Positions 23,116 through 36,059 of a stretch of 64,000 bases of DNA are shown here, one piece after another; position 1 is the first letter of the stretch, and each line of letters opens with the position of its first letter. Position numbers and translations under genes: made by a program. This DNA is from Ischnura elegans. Its lineage: Eukaryota > Arthropoda > Insecta > Odonata > Coenagrionidae. The notes under the pieces are model-generated. The model saw only the letters and a list, made by a program, of their open reading frames with translations, was not told the origin of the DNA and did no database searches. The DNA is taken from NCBI RefSeq assembly GCF_921293095.1, contig NC_060251.1, forward strand, positions 38,111,644 to 38,175,643, in the 5' to 3' direction.

Positions 23116-25237
23116 TGCGCCGGGTTTCTCTCCACTCTTCCCATGTTTCATAGGCACATGCGATATCAGCTGCCGATCGCCTTCCCCAAATTATTATCCA
23201 TTACTTAAAAAAACGCACTCAAATTTGAATGTGATCCTCAATGGAGCGGCAACGTGGACAATGGGATAAGGAAGAAAGGTCTTGAACAATTTTATGCATG
23301 GCTATCGGAATTTTCCATCGGAAATACAATTTTGTACATGGCAAGAAATCGGTAATTGCTGGTTAAAATGAGTTCGAAATGTTACATAAGTAGAACAGAG
23401 AGGAAGAGTAGCCCGAAGTGTATATGATCTGATCTGAGAAAAGACCGCATTCTCTACATAATAATGGACGGAATGGAAGGAGAAGTTACCTAATATATAT
23501 CATGATGGGCGGGAGTTATGAAGAGCTTAGGGAGGCAGTACAAATCCGATCATAATTCTAATATTCCACTACCAATATTCTATTCTAATATTCCAATTCT
23601 ATCCAATTCTAATATTCCAATACCACTTTCCGTACAGATTTTCTAAAGAGTGAACTTTTTTAATTAGCCACAACCATGTGAAATCTGAAAACAACGATAA
23701 ATGTATGAAATATATATTTAATAACTTAAGGAACATATACAATACCGACCATGGTTTCGAATAGTTTTTTCGTCAAGATTAGTTGCTTAGTTGTTTCTCA
23801 TGGAAATCCGACGTTTTTTTTAAATTTGACATTGTTATGAAGTTACTACTTTTCCTAAGAATGGAGCGCGGCCAATTTAAGGCGGAACGCGCGATTACGC
23901 GGAAAAGATTACGCGGGTAAAATATTCACGTTGAGACGTTTTATTCATCTCCAGACAATATGACGTATATAGATATTTGGTTACACCGCCTAAAATTATG
24001 AATTGCCTTATACATACCAGAAGAAAGCTACTGAGAGTGGGTTGGCTCGGAGCCTTGGGCTTTCCCTCCTTTCCTTACGGACATTCTCTTCCTCAGCCGA
24101 CTCCATTTCTGACTGATGGCACTTCGAAGATGCTTCGCAGCATCCCCTCGAATCGTCGTTTGCGCCGCGCTGCGCTCCAAACAGTCGGTGGTGGGGCAGA
24201 CGCCGTATATCTTCTTACCACCTTATCTCCCCGGCAATAAACCGTTTTGAAACTGTCGCGATGAATTTGAAGTCCGCGGTAAATACCTACCCTACTGACA
24301 GCTTCCAGTTTTTGAATTCCGCCATGACTTTGCTCTACCGGACCTCTTCCCCCCGTCCGTGAAGTGAAGGATACGGAAGTGAGCGAAACATTTTTTATTT
24401 TATTTTTAAGAATATTTTCACTTTTTTGTTGTATCTTAAGTCCCGTTTTCCGCAGTATACTTTCAATGATTGTGGTCCCTACGCTGGCATATTTCCCAAT
24501 TGTTATGAATTATTTTGGAATGTGTAATTCACTTATATTTCGATTTATGACGAATAATATTCATTTTACGCCCATTAGATACTACCACTTTATCCAGCTT
24601 CGCAGCTGTACGCAATCATATATTTTGTATGATGTATCTTCTCTGCAACGCTTGATGGAAGCACTTATTACTCTAATTTAATAACTCTAATTAGGTAAAT
24701 TATAATATGCGAGGTCAATTATTTTAGTAGAAATACTAATTGTGCGATTAGTCGATACGTTAATCGGGGGATGAATTAATTATTTTCTGATTGCAATTGT
24801 ATATTAAACTGGCGATCGAACTCAGATTAAGACTCCTATCGTTGCTTTTCGTAAGATTTGCACTTATTTACCATATACCTCGAAAAGAAATGATGAAATT
24901 CGAGCTCTTTTTCGTCACCTTATTGACATGGCCATGGCTTATCTAAGGTGTCACACTGTTTGTCATTGATGCGCCTGCCATTACAAAGGCCTTCGGAAGC
25001 GTGAGGTGAGGTGCAGAGGAAGGATGATTCGGCGAGAAATTTGATGATGGTGCTGATTTTGGTATTACATGCCGTGGTTATTGTATTTACGATTAATAAG
25101 ACTAAATAAATAAATAAATTATACGACGGAAATAGCTTTAAATGCCTCATAGGTTAACGATATACATCGTCGTCAGACACAATAGTATCTACGTAATACA
25201 CGGCAGTTTCATTGCGTACTTCGGGACGTATATACAG
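23116..25237. other. Intergenic, no gene seen
   Basis: It holds a locally repeated TTCTAATATTCCAAT stretch (about 23555-23620) and no frame with recognisable protein wording. Confidence 0.4.
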
Positions 25238-25560
25238 GGCCGGAGTTAGGAGTTTTGTCAGGGCAAAGATAAGTCCCCCCTATATCCCTTTGCTCCCTCC
25301 CTTACTACTAAATTATAATACTAATAATTAAAATACTAATACTAAGCTATTTTTTGAGATTCGATAGTCGAAATTGCATTATTGTATGTTAACTATTCAG
25401 TAGTTTTATTCATATTATTGTTAAATAATTTATACATTAATAATTATTGTTAAAAATTTTAATTAGAAAAATTAAATGCTTTAAAAATTTTGCCGCCCCC
25501 TGATATCTGCAGCCCGGGGCACGTGCTCCCACTGCCCCGCCCTAGTTCCGGGCCTGTGTA
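25238..25560. mobile_element. MITE with CAGGGCCGGAGTTAGG termini
   Basis: Left ACAGGGCCGGAGTTAGG and right CCCTAGTTCCGGGCCTGTG are inverted. The interior is AT-rich with C-runs (CCCCCCTATA, CCGCCCCCTG) near each end. Confidence 0.7.
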
Positions 25561-25744
25561 CATACGTTCTATTGCCGTCTTACCGCACATAATCTGAAGC
25601 ACAATTTTTGCCACATGCGATTTTAACATAATATCTTCCATCAGCACATTCTCCAACGGCTCTCAGAGGACAGGGGGGCTTGCAAGGAACAATAAACTCT
25701 CTGAAACGTAAGGGTTACCCACTGGTTAAGCCCTCGTTAGACTG

Positions 25745-25915
25745 CCCACATAGCACAAAATATCTTCTAAATGTCTAGAAAATATCTAGAATGTCTTCAG
25801 CTAATGTCTAGAAAATATCTTGTAATATCTTCTAGCTACTTAGTAGATATCTGAATGTCCGCTTTTCCGATATCTACAAGATATCTTTGAGAAGATATTT
25901 TCTAGACATTCATAT
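25745..25915. repeat. Array of ATGTCTAGA / AGATATCTT words
   Basis: At least ten interspersed copies of ATATCT, AGATATC or ATGTCTAG in 170 bp, forming an imperfect palindrome. AAATGTCTAGAAAATATCT at the left mirrors AGATATTTTCTAGACATTC at the right. Confidence 0.65.
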
Positions 25916-25969
25916 TCAAATTGGATCCATTGGGAAAATTCAGGGTAAATGATTCGCTAATGATCCCAG

Positions 25970-26320
25970 CTAACATAGGAGGATTTATGGGGGGCAAGGA
26001 GGCACGTGCCCCCCCAGATGGTTTAAAATTAGGCAAGAATTTCAACACAGGTTATCATTATGATCGTTTTATTTTGTGTATTACAGAGTCTCAATCAGTG
26101 GAATAGCGAGTGGGTGGTTGTGAGGGGTCCGGTTCCTCACCTATTACCCCCACCAAATTTCAAATTTATTTTCTTCGATAAGGCAAGAAATGTGTTTTTA
26201 TATTTTGAGGGGGGATTCGGACCCACTGGACTAGCAAGAGAGAGGACCGGGGGATCTCAAACCCTCCGAAATATAAAAACACAGTTACTTTCCTTCATTA
26301 AAGGAAACAAAATATTGAAA
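25970..26320. mobile_element. G-run foldback repeat
   Basis: GGGGGGCAAGGAGGCACGTG and CCCCCCCAGATGG open it. TTTTTATATTTTGAGGGGGG near 26190 is mirrored by CCTCCGAAATATAAAAACAC near 26260. The outer right part matches 18020-18070 inverted. The 131-residue plus-strand ORF here is a product of the repeat. Confidence 0.55.
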
Positions 26321-26691
26321 AATCATGAATTTACTAAATCAGGATTCCCATTCAAACTAAATTGTAAAATTCGCGGTTTTTCCAGGCTTTCAATGTCGTC
26401 AAATTCACGGTTTGCAGTAAAACCATTTCAGGCAGAAAAATTGACCGCGCAATAACTATCGGTCGCACTTTACCTAAAAATTTAACAAACTCAACAGATG
26501 CTGCGAATGCAAACTCAGCAATGACAGTGATATCTCTCCTGACGTCACATATAGTTTGTAAAATTCAGCTTCAGCTAAAGGTTTTGAGGGAAAATGGAGG
26601 TACCAGGGTGCCAGGAAAGTTGAGAAGTGTCTGATTTTTCGCCAGGTTTAATGAACACTTTGGTTACTAGTCTTCCGGCTTTGGTACAGGC

Positions 26692-27170
26692 AAGGCCGTA
26701 GCGAGAAAATATTTTTGTGGGGGGTTTATGGAATACTATACAACATAAAATTATTTTTATACGGTTTTTACGGTTAAATATACATTCATATTTATTATAA
26801 ACCCTTAAAGGAAAATATAAATATATTATTATAAAATTGAATTTAGCCTTCTTGCTTTTTTTTGCAGCGACCAAATGAATTAACTCCTCGGTGTCGATGT
26901 CAATTCTGCGGTCTCTCAGGAGGCTCATAAGTCACTCACCTCTCTACTAATTCGTAGCACTATTATTTCACACACTGCACTACAACTACACACACTTCAC
27001 CTAAAAATTCGCTTAGATAATTATTGACTTAAGTCGTATTGGACTACTAGATGTCCCTGCGCAGCTATATAATCACCAAGCGAGCGTAAAGTATCTATTT
27101 ATTTTTTTTCATTTCGGGAGGGGGGGATCAATCCCCCTTGATCCCTCCCCTGGCTAAGGCCTTGGGTACA
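26692..27170. mobile_element. MITE with AAGGCCGTAGCGAG / CTGGCTAAGGCCTT ends
   Basis: Inverted, imperfect ends with G-runs inside each (GTGGGGGGTTT, GGGAGGGGGGGATC). The interior is AT-rich. Confidence 0.6.
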
Positions 27171-28190
27171 GGCTTAAGGTAATGTGTCGTCATGGCACAC
27201 GGACCAATGATTGCGCTTCGAATATACGTGTGCAGGTAAATGCGTGGACAGTGACTGCACTTGACTGACCTTGAAATATGATCGACACGTCGATTTTTCT
27301 TTTAATTTGTCAATCGTAGATCTACAATCAAGTTTGAGAATTTTTAAGGTTTAATGACGAAATTCACAGCTTTTTTTCCAGGTTTTTTTCGCGGTAGACG
27401 AAATTCACGTCTTATTCACGGTTTTAAGGTTTTCACTGTTGAGCGGGAACCTTGTAAATATTTCTTTCACAAATGAAGTTTTCTCAATTATGAAATGTGT
27501 TAAAATTAGTTCCAAACCCTCTACTTAGTACCCTGTTTTTCAAAAATTTTCCCCCCTGGTTTTGGACCCCCTCGAACGAAATTTCTGGCTGTCTGTCACT
27601 GGCCTCAATCCCATGCCCAGGTAGCAGAAGCCAAAAATTAGCAGTGCCAACTCCCGGCATTGGAAACAAATACCCAAGACGGGCTCACAGGGCTATGTTA
27701 CTGAGGGCAGTGAACCAAGTTCAAGACTTTACCACCTGCATTCCTCAGGAGGGGAGTAGAGAGGAAGGAAAAAGGAATGGAGACACTACCTCGATGAGAG
27801 CTCGACATTGTCTCCAGGGTAGTAATAGAGGAATCTTAATGCCATCATAAAGGCTATGTGAGCTACCATCAGCAAAACCAAGCTTCGCTTCCTACAGAAA
27901 GGGAAGATTATTCTATGAAGAAGAATAATCCTAGGATTTTCCGTAGGCCAAGTCCCGGCAGTGGGCCTGTGCCACTTTCTTGAAACAATGAACTAGGAGG
28001 GCCTAACAATAAAGGCCCTCCAGTTTAGTCCCTAGTTGCAGTGGACTTATATGGTGGCTGCCCTATGCTCCTCCACCAGCTTCAATTGGCAAAGGCCCCC
28101 GAGTGCAATGCCTACTCTGGTTAGGGGCTAAATGATGAGCTTACAGGTCACCCACCTTTGGGACACACTGTGCAGAATGATGCATACACA

Positions 28191-28620
28191 TCAGTGGCGG
28201 ATTTAGAGGGGTCATAACTCCACCTTTATTTTTTCAAAAATTCTTAATTTTTAATATTTAAATAGTTTTTTATTTTTGCATTCGATTATCATCACTGTAA
28301 ACATTTTCAAATGAATTAATTTCACATTTTCTGTCGAACGAAACAGTATTTTATAATTATTTTAAACCTCAAGTTAGCTATTTACTTCTTTTCCATTGTT
28401 AAACATCTTAAATCTCTTAATTGTTCAATTTCATGCTTTGTTAAGAATAAAAATGAAATTTTAGGCTCCAAAATCCGTAAATAATGGGTATCCAAAAGAA
28501 AAATCTACCAGGGAGAACTCCCCTCTCTCCAGGGGGGTATTCCATATGCCCTAGACCTCGGTCATGAAGCCCTAGGTCAGCCCCCCCAAATTTTATAATG
28601 AATCTGCCCTTGATACACAT
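28191..28620. mobile_element. MITE with CAGTGGCGGATTTA ends
   Basis: CAGTGGCGGATTTAGAGGGG at the left and GAATCTGCCCTTGAT at the right. A C-run (CAGCCCCCCCAAATTT) lies inside the right end. Confidence 0.6.
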
Positions 28621-29375
28621 AACCCATAAGTGGAATTCGTCAAGGTCTGAACCAGGAAAGGGAGATTCAACTCCGCAGTGCACATGTTGAAAGAAAGTGA
28701 TAGTAGACAGGGAAAGATGAGTTATTTTTTTTTAAATCTTCCTCTTTAAACCATTTTCTCTCACTTTAAATATAAGAACTCAATTATGATAGAAACCAAG
28801 AAAATATGGAAATTGCCATCCACTTGAGTTGGTTATCAATATCATCATATTTCTCATTCAGTATGTCCAGCCAATCAAAGTAGAAAAATTTATGCATTAT
28901 TTCAGGTTTTCAGGGAAATTTTACAAAATTCCAGGCTTATCTTATGTGGTCACTGCAATAGATAAGAATTTAAAACACCCTAGATTACTTCAATACTTTC
29001 AAGTATGTATGTAATAATATATTTATGCATTATTTTACATTCCTAATTTAAAGAATATTAATTTCATGCTATGCAACCCAAGAAGCTGTTTTGACCTCAA
29101 AAGTAGATTTTGACTTCGCCTGGCATTCTATTATTCATGGTTTTTAATATTACTAGAGTCAAGAGTGCAAGACATTTTGTTTTGTTATCTTGTCTGCCAT
29201 TCCACATTTTGATGGGGCTGTTAAAATTCTACTAAGCAACCCCACTTAAAATTATGACAAACACATTGTAGACCAGAAAATGGGTGTTCAACTGGAAATT
29301 TTATGCTAAATGAATTTGAAATAAAAGATTTGGAAATTCCTGGTTGGAACAAAATTTCATGAATAATTCATTCAT

Positions 29376-30038
29376 AATAGGGTGGTTTGCTATTTTTTTT
29401 AATTGCCTAAATCGAAAGATTAATACTCCTGGAGTACGTATTTCATGCTTTTAGAGTTTTAAATGACAATATCTATTGTCTGGATTTTAATGAAAAATTT
29501 AAAGTGTGTGCAAACGTGACGGCTAAGCATGAATGTTGGGAAAAGCCCGTGTGACGTCTGGTTGCTGCTGTTTGAGGCTACCTGGGTACGAGGCTATGAA
29601 TGCTGCTACGATGCAGGCTGCTTGCTGCCGAGTATGGCGGTAGCATAGAGTACCCTGCTAGCAGGTAGCACTTGGCTTAAATAAGGATTATTAACACTTT
29701 ATCAAACGAAGGAAACTTTCCGACCATTTGCAATTTTAATAGGCGATTATTAAGAAAATTTTCCCTGAGCTTTGTGACGCGTGCATGCATTGGTAATCTC
29801 AGACGATGTAAACTCCTATCTACTCGTACAGAATTTAGGTCCCTGTGACGTCACGAGGAGTGGTATCACATGGGTGCCAATCTGGTCTTTTTCAAATGAG
29901 GTTAAAATTGACCATTGCCATTCGCCAAAACTGGGATTTCTAAAACCAAATAATTTGCATATTATGAATACAATAATGGTGGGCAACGAATCACAATCAA
30001 TGCCTTTCGCTTTCTTTGATGAATGAAACTACCCTATT
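29376..30038. mobile_element. MITE with AATAGGGTGGTTT / AAACTACCCTATT ends
   Basis: The terminal inverted repeats are short. The interior contains a GC-richer block with TGACGTCACG at about 29847. The 81-codon ORF inside is not a recognised gene. Confidence 0.7.
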
Positions 30039-31264
30039 CCAGAGACTAAAAATGCACTCATAATTAATGATTCTCCTGGTCACCGACACCCTGTCATTCA
30101 TTCAGAAAGAAAGTGTCATTGAAAAATGGAATATCTCACAAGATAACAAACAAAAATGAACCTCTTAAGACCAGTATAAAAATACTGAGGAGTGGCAGAG
30201 AAGAAGTGAATCTCTTGTCACAAGTTTAATCATAAATGGCTCAAGCAGTAGGTGAAGAATCAAAAAACTGGACAATACGAGTCTCTTTATTTTTCCAACT
30301 CTTTCAGAATCGATAATATGATAAAATTTGAAAGAGACCATTTGCTTTAAAATAATGTAATTCCAACCCCACAAATTAATTAGTTTACCCAAGAGACCCA
30401 CAAGTACATTGTGACAAAAAATCACTCAAAAGACCTGACATGATGAGCCTACTTGCAAGAGAGTAAAAATGATAGCCTGGAAGTGAGAGATTTATTCTTT
30501 TTATGCGCTAAAAAGGAAAGTATTTATGGATACTGATTTCATCTTTTAAATTCAATTAAAATATGAATGCCAGTTATTTTTGGAAGCGATTTTAATTATA
30601 AACACATTCACTAAATCTGTCTGAAGGAAAATACCAATAGGCAAATTTTTTTATCACTGGTCAACCACTGGCTTAATAGTGAAAGCAATATAGCTCTCAA
30701 CCCAACTCTACGTTTACATATCTTTCTTGCTTGGGGCAAATTCAGCCTGTAAAAAATTATTTTCTGAGCATGCTCCATAATGTACATAAGAGTCCACTTG
30801 CACACATCTATAACAATGTTGATATTACATACTCAGTTCTCAGCATTACTTTTCTAGCCACATAGTTAATAGCCAAAAGGTTCAGCCAAAGAATCAATAA
30901 ATGCTTCCCTCATGTGCTAAGTAATAAAATAATTTAATATTAAAATCACAATAATTACGCTTGCCAGTCTGGCTACATTTCCACATATTTTTCCATGCAT
31001 TCTTTACTAACAACAAACACTGCTCCACAGCATAAGAAGAATATTTTTTGGTTAGTAAAAATAAGCATGACAGCAAATTGAAGCATGTGTCACAGCATGA
31101 ACGAACAAAGGTTAAAGATTAGCTAGCACCATGTTCCTTGATAAGGAAATCAGCAATCACAGCATTATATGTTAAAAAACGAAGCCACATGTCAACATTT
31201 CAATGATTTCTTGTATATGTCCATTAATTTGACATTCATAAAAAATGCTTTAAAAAAAACAGTC
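30039..31264. other. Non-coding stretch downstream of the shugoshin-like exon
   Basis: AT-rich, with short frames only. It would hold the 3' UTR and polyadenylation region of the gene ending at 31265 (minus strand). Confidence 0.4.
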
Positions 31265-31957
31265 TTAGAGCTTATAATTCACCTTTGCCTTTGCTCTTCT
31301 TGAAGGATTACGACGAATAAAAGTTTCCTCCACACTGATATCCTGTAGCTGAGTCCTGGTAGCAAGAACACATTTAGTTTCCATGTCTTTGCATAATTGT
31401 TCAGATGTATCTTTAACAGATTTTCCTCTGCTACGAGCCTTACAAATTTTTGAAGAGTTAACACAGGCTTTATTTTCCTTGGAAGCACTTTCAGACTCCT
31501 GGTCAATTTCCACCTTCACTGGCTTTTTCTCCCTGAGATTTATCTTTCCCGTTAAAATAGCGACTTCAACTTTAAAATCACTGAGATCACTTTCATTTGG
31601 TTCACACAATGGTTTCACACCTAAATCAACTTCTGACAGAGATACGGCAAGTGGATCAGATGAGGAAGATTGTTCAGGACTCATTTTATTGAGAGGGGTA
31701 CGAGGAATTTCTTTCCCTTTCGGAATCCAGTTCTTCTTCTTCTGAGTGAGACCATTGTGGCATACTGTCGGAAAAACTACCGCTACAGGTTTCACATTTT
31801 CCTCCACTTTGACAATTTCCTTTTCAATTTTAACGGGAGTGCGAGGAATTTGCTTTCCCGTCGGTATCACATTAATATTAGGTCTGCTAGGAATGGCAGG
31901 AATCTTAAATTCAAATGGTGTGATTTTCTCTTCAGTCATATTTTTCCCAGTAATGAC
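31265..31957 (-). CDS. Terminal exon of a probable shugoshin-like protein
   Basis: 693 bp encoding 230 residues and a stop, after a clean TTTTTCAG acceptor (frame starts VITGKNMTEEK). The chain is lysine- and serine-rich and appears disordered, with no membrane segment or enzyme motif. IPTGKQIPRTPVKIEKE and IPKGKEIPRTPLNKM form an internal repeat. The C terminus, FIRRNPSRRAKAKVNYKL, resembles the shugoshin SGO motif (basic RR-x-SRR-x-K then VNYKEPSL), which binds phosphorylated histone H2A at centromeres. Here the chain stops one residue after VNYK, so the EPSL-x-x-KLRR half is missing. Upstream exons, including the N-terminal coiled coil, were not recognised. A different basic nuclear protein is possible. 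Decayed relatives lie at 37.96-38.38 kb on the other strand. Confidence 0.5.
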   Translation of the reverse strand, partial: VITGKNMTEEKITPFEFKIPAIPSRPNINVIPTGKQIPRTPVKIEKEIVKVEENVKPVAVVFPTVCHNGLTQKKKNWIPKGKEIPRTPLNKMSPEQSSSSDPLAVSLSEVDLGVKPLCEPNESDLSDFKVEVAILTGKINLREKKPVKVEIDQESESASKENKACVNSSKICKARSRGKSVKDTSEQLCKDMETKCVLATRTQLQDISVEETFIRRNPSRRAKAKVNYKL

Positions 31958-33400
31958 CTGAAAAATTAAGGATTGTTTGATATACATATTTGTGACACAT
32001 ACTAGGGTAATTAAGGGTGATAATGTGTGGCACACAGGAGTATGTCCACAATCAGACCGTAAATGGAAAATGATCCAAAAAATTACAACATTCTGTAATT
32101 TTCTCTGGAGAAAGTTATCAAACTTTCATAACTTCTAACTAAATATTTTCATTATTCTTAGCATTATAGTCATGCATTATTTTGTATTTCCATTTTTACC
32201 TACATAAAACCCAAGTATATGCATTAGTTCATTGCTCCCTAAGTATGATATGATACAATGCATCTTATAAATGAAAAAGACAATCACAGAAAGATGGTAT
32301 AAGTCATTCAAAGTTTTCATCTGAGAAATATATGCTATGAGAAGGAACTTTCACTATGGATTAGCATTCTTGACTAAGTAAAGGTTTATAGACCTAAAGA
32401 AAATTGGATACATATTAATGGATGTGACAACCGAGTGCAATAAGGGTACAACAGTTAAGTCAAAAAAGGGATAATTATCACCTACTGCAAGGTATGATCG
32501 TATACTGTAGATCGCTCACTTACCATTGGTTGCAATAACTCCTCAAAATCTACCAGGCTTTAGCAACTATACACCTCAGGTCTTTATGAACCCAGCAGTT
32601 ACAAATTCTATTGGTTTCAAGGCTTATCAACAAAATATGCATCAAGAAATTTGAGGAAACTAGTGGAAGTGAATGGATGAAAGAAGCACGAAAAAAATAT
32701 CAGTGAAATTTTTGAGCAATGGGCATGTAGGACATCACTTCCGCTTTTTTAGCGGTCATAGGAAATATACAAAAAGATGTTTGATACACAGTGCCTACAT
32801 TCCATAAATGTTTCACGGGTGATATTTATGAGATCCTTTTCACATTATGTAGCTACATACATATACGTACTGTGGAGATACAGAGAGGTATTTCTCTTTC
32901 TTTAAAGAAAGGAGCCAAGGAACGGAGTCTGTAGGGACAAAGGTAACATTTACTAACACCGATTGTAGAAAAAGTGCATTACCAAACAAAACTGTGAGTA
33001 TATGATGAGCATAAGCAATGATACCGGTGACACTGACCTCATGGAATGATGACTGAACCTTGTCCATAAATCAATAATGTCGGTGAATAAAAAGCATCTA
33101 TTTAACACTTATTTTCACAACTCCGTGATGCTAATATGAAAATCAAAATTGGATGCATAAAAGTAGAAGGTAAATAGAAATATGTTCACCCCATTCTTCT
33201 AGATACAAAAATTACCTTTACCAGTGGTAATAAATAGGAATGAATACAGACACGCCAGGGAGCTGATAAAAGTAGGTAGGAATAAATTACATCATAATTC
33301 TAGTTAAAAATTTACATTGGACTATCGGTGCTAGAAATTATTTTATGTCACAGCTGTCCACTATTGTCAAATGATTTTTACAGTTTATGCTGAGGAGATT
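31958..33400. other. Presumed intron or upstream region, no exon identified
   Basis: A minus-strand frame at 32840-33067 was examined and has no recognised family. No shugoshin N-terminal coiled coil could be read. Confidence 0.35.
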
Positions 33401-33404
33401 GTAA

Positions 33405-33625
33405 GGGAGGCATAAGATGAGTTGGAATCATGAGTTAAAGTTGCAGAAATAATGGTTAGATCAGTGAGGCAGGCTAATGATCAAGCTTTGATTAGCCAGC
33501 CAGTACGAGGGGTGCAGGTTGTTGTGAATGCAAAAGAGTTACGATATGGCATGATGATTAATCATGAAAAGCCAAAGGTTATGCGGTTTTGCAATGTATC
33601 ATGGGAAAGAACTGTGATGCTCTGA
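33405..33625 (+). pseudogene. LINE reverse transcriptase relic
   Basis: The plus strand reads RSVRQANDQALISQPV, then YGMMINHEKPKVMRFCN. These correspond to the catalytic F-x-DDQA block and the EYGM-x-IN-x-KKTKVM block of LINE reverse transcriptases. The catalytic pair is lost (ANDQA). Frames are broken. Confidence 0.65.
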
Positions 33626-33730
33626 TATACCTACCTAGATTTGTGCATGGGATAGTCACAACAAAAACGTATCCATAATTTTGAAATTCGTAAACATTTT
33701 ACAGATTTTTACCTTTAATACTAATCAGCA

Positions 33731-33920
33731 TAGGCGGATCTAGTGGGGGGGCACGTTCCCCCTCCCCCCCAGATCCTTAATAAATACTCAAGATTTTTAA
33801 TACGGTCCTCTTATCATTGCGTTCGTTTTGTATTACGGGATATCCTTGTGTCCCCCAGAACAAAATCATCAACCCGGCCTTGCTTGTGCCCCCCAAAAAG
33901 AAATCCTGGATCCGCCCCAG
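33731..33920. mobile_element. Short MITE with AGGCGGATCTAG / CTGGATCCGCC ends
   Basis: Inverted ends with G- and C-runs just inside (GTGGGGGGGCACG, CCCCCCAGATCC). About 190 bp. The overlapping ORFs on the plus strand are repeat-derived. Confidence 0.65.
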
Positions 33921-34639
33921 CCTACCAGTATCCATTTTCAAAAGGTACGGTTCAGTAAAGTTTTATACCCAAAGAATTTACTTTTGTGGCTGTGGCTTAT
34001 ATGTGATCGCTTTAAAGATAACATGAACACTGTTGGAACCAGGTATACAGCAGCTAGGGATTCACATTGCACTTCAAAATACAGATCTACGACGTACACT
34101 AACATTTGGCCATTTATATTTCAGTTCAGTACAGGGCATTTTACCTTAAGAATAGTTGTTCGGGTGCAATCCTCGTACGTATTTATTATGATTTCCGACG
34201 TTTTACTGCCGTTTCAGATCACTTTCCCAAAGGTAATAGGGTAGATTTCTACATAGAGACACTTAGCACAAAAAAAACTACAGATTGACAGACCGGCAAA
34301 TGCCTCAACCAAAGGAGCAGGCACTTTCCTGTAGCACACCAGAAATTAAGAAAGTGCGTTTTCGTAACCTATTGGAAAATTCAAGTTCTTGATATTTCCA
34401 CTAGAAGTCTACGAGCATAGTAGAATTGAAGAAAGAAAACAAACGTTTCAACCAGGTGAATAGGCTATTACTGTAAACGCTGTAAACATAACAATGCTTA
34501 CCTAAGAGAAGAGGGCTTCAAATATTGTGGCACGACAACAACAAAGCGTGTTTTCTTTAATTCGCTCTAGAATCAGATTTCACCAATACATACACGGGGA
34601 AAAACGTCCGTGATTTTCAGTGCCTGCCGCACTAGCCTT

Positions 34640-34900
34640 TTAAACAATTCTGAGCACACAAATATTGATGTTTGCCTATTCACCTAATATCAAGGGGGCG
34701 ACATACCCATAAGGATAATGCGTATAGGTTTTGATACATCAGTGCCATCTATGCCAGTGGTCCAATGCTGCCGCGAAGTTTGAATGCACATCTCGGCGCG
34801 TGTTTCAATTTTTTTTACGCGTATCGATAGAGCGTGCTATTCAGGCCTAATAATGATACTGCAATTGCGAGAAACTTAAAAGCAGTGAATATAGGAAAAT
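34640..34900. promoter_or_regulatory. GC/CpG-richer patch, possible promoter
   Basis: Against AT-rich flanks it holds CTCGGCGCGTGTTTC, TTACGCGTATCGATAG and other CpGs. It could be a 5' region for the shugoshin-like minus-strand gene. No TATA box or initiator was identified with certainty. Confidence 0.2.
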
Positions 34901-36059
34901 CTTCCTGAAGAACTTCCCCAGGTTACTAAAGCAGTAACCATAATACAAGATTAATGTACAAAGTCAACTGGCGATCTGGTGGTTGGTAAGAATAATGATC
35001 TCGGAAACTTACTTCAGTGGACATTAGTATTTATTGATACAATAACTGGCAAAAGAAATACAACAATAACAATTTCAATATGACATACTAGAGATGAAAT
35101 CTGACGAAGTTAACCATTCTACAAGCACATGAGATGCACAAGCAACAAATATCAATGACGACATGAGATGAGCAGCCTTTGCGTAATAGGAGAAAGATTC
35201 CATTGCTTAAGTAAACACTCCACAGACAAAGAGGGTGACCCAATTTTCCTTGAGGTAGATGTATCTTGCAATAGCTCTGGTACAGGGAAAATAATGCTAA
35301 TCCTGAAACCATAGACCATAACAATACTTCACTAGAAATAAGCATGCAAGTTTGGATATCATTTCATGGAAGATAATTATTTAATTATGAAAGGAGGACA
35401 TTATTTCGTAGGAAGTTGTTCATAATGAGTACCCATTAAGATATACAACATATCTTGGCAGAGGAGTCTTAAAATGAAAGGTTCTTATAAGTTAATATCC
35501 ATCACTTAGACGAAAGAAAGTATTCCAAAAGTAGAAAACGAGAAAAATGAAGAATATTTTATACCAATGTAGTAGAAATTAAGTTCTTACTTCAAAATGA
35601 AAGAGATTAAAGTTTTAAGAAATGTAAACATCGTAGAAAACTTAATGAATAATGCTCAATTAATGACAATTAAACAGTTGAAAGGACAGAGTTGAAATAG
35701 CAAATTACATACATAACCAACAAAATGATTAGCATTAAACAAACGAAAGCATAGCACTAGCGATAAATGAGTAGTTTGAACACTAGAAAAACTGCAAGTA
35801 CAATGAAAAACATATTGAAATATAAGGAATACAAGACACCATAAAATTTTGAAAACATGAGAAAAGGTTAGCTAATCACAGGTTGAAATCAAAATGGAAT
35901 AATGAAGGAAACAGAATTACTCACATTTTCACCACCAAATACATTTCATACCCACGCAATTTAGCAATAACCAAGATCATTGAGACTCGTATCCTTCATC
36001 GAGCACATTCCAAAATCGTAAGGGACACTGTAAGCAATAAAAAAAGTCTGCAGTTAACA

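Noticed and set aside
25600-26000. CRISPR array
   Set aside because: The repeats are short, irregular and overlapping without spacers, and the DNA is animal nuclear.
32840-33067. Minus-strand frame VTGIIAYAHHI, considered as a Mediator MED4-like exon
   Set aside because: Only a five-to-six residue resemblance. The following residues do not match and no splice sites support it.
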